DNA of 64,000 nt from Alteromonas sp. ASW11-130. Lineage in GTDB: Bacteria; Pseudomonadota; Gammaproteobacteria; Enterobacterales; Alteromonadaceae. Numbering within the stretch: the first letter of the stretch is position 1; every line of letters begins with the position of its first letter. The stretch is taken from positions 44,734 to 108,733 of the forward strand of contig NZ_JAPFRE010000006.1 in assembly GCF_026183735.1 (NCBI RefSeq), written 5' to 3'. The position numbers and the translations under genes are program-made. Of the stretch, positions 62,800 through 64,000 are shown piece by piece. A model generated the notes under the pieces. That model saw only the letters and a program-made list of their open reading frames with translations, was not told the origin of the DNA and did not search any database.

Positions 62800-63642
62800 T
62801 TGAGCAAGATAATGACCCTCCTAATAAGCGCACTACTATTTACCAGCGCTGCGGCGCAAAGTGAGGCACACTGGTTTACCCCCGAACAATCACAGTTAGC
62901 CTATATACATTTACCTGATGGCCTAGTTATCGTTGCGTTAACCGACAGTATTTCTCCTAACCATGTGAAACGCTTTAAACAACTAGCTAAAAGTCGCTTT
63001 TATGATAACCAATCCTTTTACAGGGTAATCGATGGGTTTGTGGCCCAGGGGGGTAGCAATGGTGCGCATGAGTTAAGTGATAGCACTACCCCTTTAAAAG
63101 CAGAATTTACTGGAACATCGGCGGAAGGTTTTTATGAAATAGAGCGTCCAGGCTTATTCGCTCCGGTAAGTGGCTTTATTAACGGGTTTGCTGCTGCAAC
63201 TACGCTTCAACGTAACAGCTATTGGTTAGTTGATTGCCCTGGTATGCTGGCTATGGCTCGAGACAATAAAAAAGATACAGCTACCACTGAGTTTTATGTG
63301 GTAATCGGTCAGGCTCCCCGTCACCTTGATAGGAACATGTCAGTATTCGGCCGAGTCGTAGCGGGTTTGGATGTTTTGCAAAAACTGCCTAGAAGCGGTT
63401 ATATGAATTCTAACGAATCAGCATCTACCAATGCAGATAATAAAATTATTTCTATCCGTATGGGAGATACGCTCCCATCAGGCGCACAACGTCATTTTCG
63501 AATTCAATTAGCCAGCCATCCTGACTACTTAGAAAAAATAAAGTTGGCGAGAAATTTAGATAACCCTTTTTATGTTGATCGCCATCTCTCTCCCCGTCCA
63601 ATAGACATTTGTTATTATCAGACGCAAATTGAAGAGCTGTAA
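62800..63642 (+). CDS. Cyclophilin-type peptidyl-prolyl isomerase, exported
   Basis: A 280-residue protein with a signal peptide (about 1-22) and a cyclophilin domain. The catalytic segment FYRVIDGFVAQGG has the conserved Arg, Phe and Gln, and TTEFYVVIGQAPRHLDRNMSVFGRVV forms the second half. It probably assists folding in the periplasm. The start is uncertain: TTG at 62800 has AGGTGA just before it, while the in-frame ATG at 62812 has a weaker site; both leave the signal intact. Sequence beyond about 225 is an extra C-terminal part. Confidence 0.88.
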   Translation: MSKIMTLLISALLFTSAAAQSEAHWFTPEQSQLAYIHLPDGLVIVALTDSISPNHVKRFKQLAKSRFYDNQSFYRVIDGFVAQGGSNGAHELSDSTTPLKAEFTGTSAEGFYEIERPGLFAPVSGFINGFAAATTLQRNSYWLVDCPGMLAMARDNKKDTATTEFYVVIGQAPRHLDRNMSVFGRVVAGLDVLQKLPRSGYMNSNESASTNADNKIISIRMGDTLPSGAQRHFRIQLASHPDYLEKIKLARNLDNPFYVDRHLSPRPIDICYYQTQIEEL

Positions 63643-63737
63643 CCCGTGCTTTCGTGCAAAACCAACTACAATAGATGTTTTAATGACCATTAACGTACAC
63701 ATTATCGCCAGTTAAACAAAGTTGTCATAAAAAGGGG

Positions 63738-63766
63738 TTGACGACCCTCGGGTAGATGAGCATAAT
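63738..63766 (+). promoter_or_regulatory. Promoter of the tRNA-Met/tRNA-Leu operon
   Basis: TTGACG (63738-63743), a 17-base spacer, and CATAAT (63761-63766), then a GC-rich discriminator (ACGCGCC) as at other stable-RNA promoters. It is 34 bases before tRNA-Met. Confidence 0.85.
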
Positions 63767-63799
63767 ACGCGCCACTCCTGAGGGAGTAAAGATTTCGGA

Positions 63800-63876
63800 G
63801 GCTACGTAGCTCAGCTGGTTAGAGCACATCACTCATAATGATGGGGTCGCAGGTTCGAGTCCCGCCGTAGCCACCA
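63800..63876 (+). tRNA. tRNA-Met (CAT), elongator
   Basis: 77 bases with encoded CCA: acceptor GGCTACG/CGTAGCC, anticodon stem CATCA/TGATG, loop CTCATAA (anticodon CAT), T loop TTCGAGT. It is nearly identical to Escherichia coli elongator tRNA-Met, and lacks the mismatched first acceptor pair of the initiator. Confidence 0.97.
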
Positions 63877-63924
63877 ATCTTCTTTTCTTTCTGTTGTGCC
63901 CAATGAAAGAAAGGTATTTACTTT

Positions 63925-64000
63925 GCGGAAGTGGTGGAATTGGTAGACACGCTGGATTTAGGTTCCAGTGCTTCACGGCGTGAGAGTTCAAGTCTCTCCT
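63925..64000 (+). tRNA. tRNA-Leu (TAG), cut by the window end
   Basis: Begins with acceptor GCGGAAG; D arm TGGTGGAATTGGTAGACAC; anticodon stem CTGGA/TCCAG with loop TTTAGGT (anticodon TAG); a long variable arm; and T loop TTCAAGT. The 3' acceptor strand lies beyond base 64000. It is cotranscribed with tRNA-Met. Confidence 0.95.

Overview
The window is chromosomal DNA from a gammaproteobacterium, most likely of the Alteromonadales (Alteromonas/Aestuariibacter-like). This rests on gene order and families read from the sequence: thrS-infC-rpmI-rplT-pheST-ihfA, seqA-pgm, gcvA-DUF423-rlmM, hemA-prfA-prmC-sirB2-kdsA facing lolB-ispE-tRNA-Gln-prs, rplY-pth-ychF, yffB-dapE, and marine-gammaproteobacterial families such as DUF3080 and DUF2897. 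No similarity search was run, so genus is inference. Most of the window is core genome with short accessory inserts.

Layout. 1-5000: 3' end of a penicillin-acylase-like gene, an unknown membrane-anchored protein, then ihfA, pheT and pheS on the minus strand. 5187-6110: a phytanoyl-CoA dioxygenase-like gene on the opposite strand, splitting the classical translation operon, with about 0.7 kb of apparently empty DNA behind it. 6801-10057: rplT, rpmI, infC (AUU start) and thrS. 10304-15515: fructosamine-kinase-like protein, pteridine-reductase-like SDR, DUF3080 lipoprotein, an MscS channel, DUF924, and a rhodanese whose start appears frameshifted. 15791-18241: two secreted proteins with PEP-CTERM-like tails around a 1.25 kb stretch with only doubtful ORFs. 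18630-22252: tRNA-Val, patatin-like lipase, VOC protein, an ACT-domain gene followed in the same frame by a PTS EIIA-like gene lacking its active-site histidines, and OsmC. 22547-25650: yffB-dapE-M15 peptidase-DUF2897 facing murI. 26451-32116: YbjQ, HIT, AstE, an EAL protein with a degenerate GGDEF, and a large lipoprotein. 32315-37275: glgP, pgm, seqA. 37452-41430: MoxR/DUF58/TgpA operon. 41994-47733: stand-alone EF-G, rlmM, DUF423, alpha/beta hydrolase, gcvA, small secreted protein. 47806-53917: kdsA, sirB2, an HD-GYP response regulator, prmC, prfA, hemA. 54030-60728: lolB, ispE, tRNA-Gln, prs, two minor genes, rplY, pth, ychF. 61193-62579: a small ORF behind an 18-bp palindrome and a 5'-truncated TraG-like conjugation gene, a relic of an integrative conjugative element. 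62800-64000: cyclophilin-type isomerase, then tRNA-Met and a tRNA-Leu cut by the window edge.

Functionally the region is dominated by translation (aminoacyl-tRNA synthetases, ribosomal proteins, initiation, elongation and release factors, Pth, RlmM, PrmC, tRNAs), envelope and precursor synthesis (murI, kdsA, dapE, ispE, hemA, lolB, prs), glycogen use (glgP, pgm) and chromosome control (seqA, ihfA). I do not see a complete undescribed system. The observations most worth checking are the ACT/EIIA-like pair with no clear second start, the frameshifted rhodanese, the conjugative-element relic with its palindrome-led small gene, and a DnaA-box/IHF-site cluster at 20788-20851.
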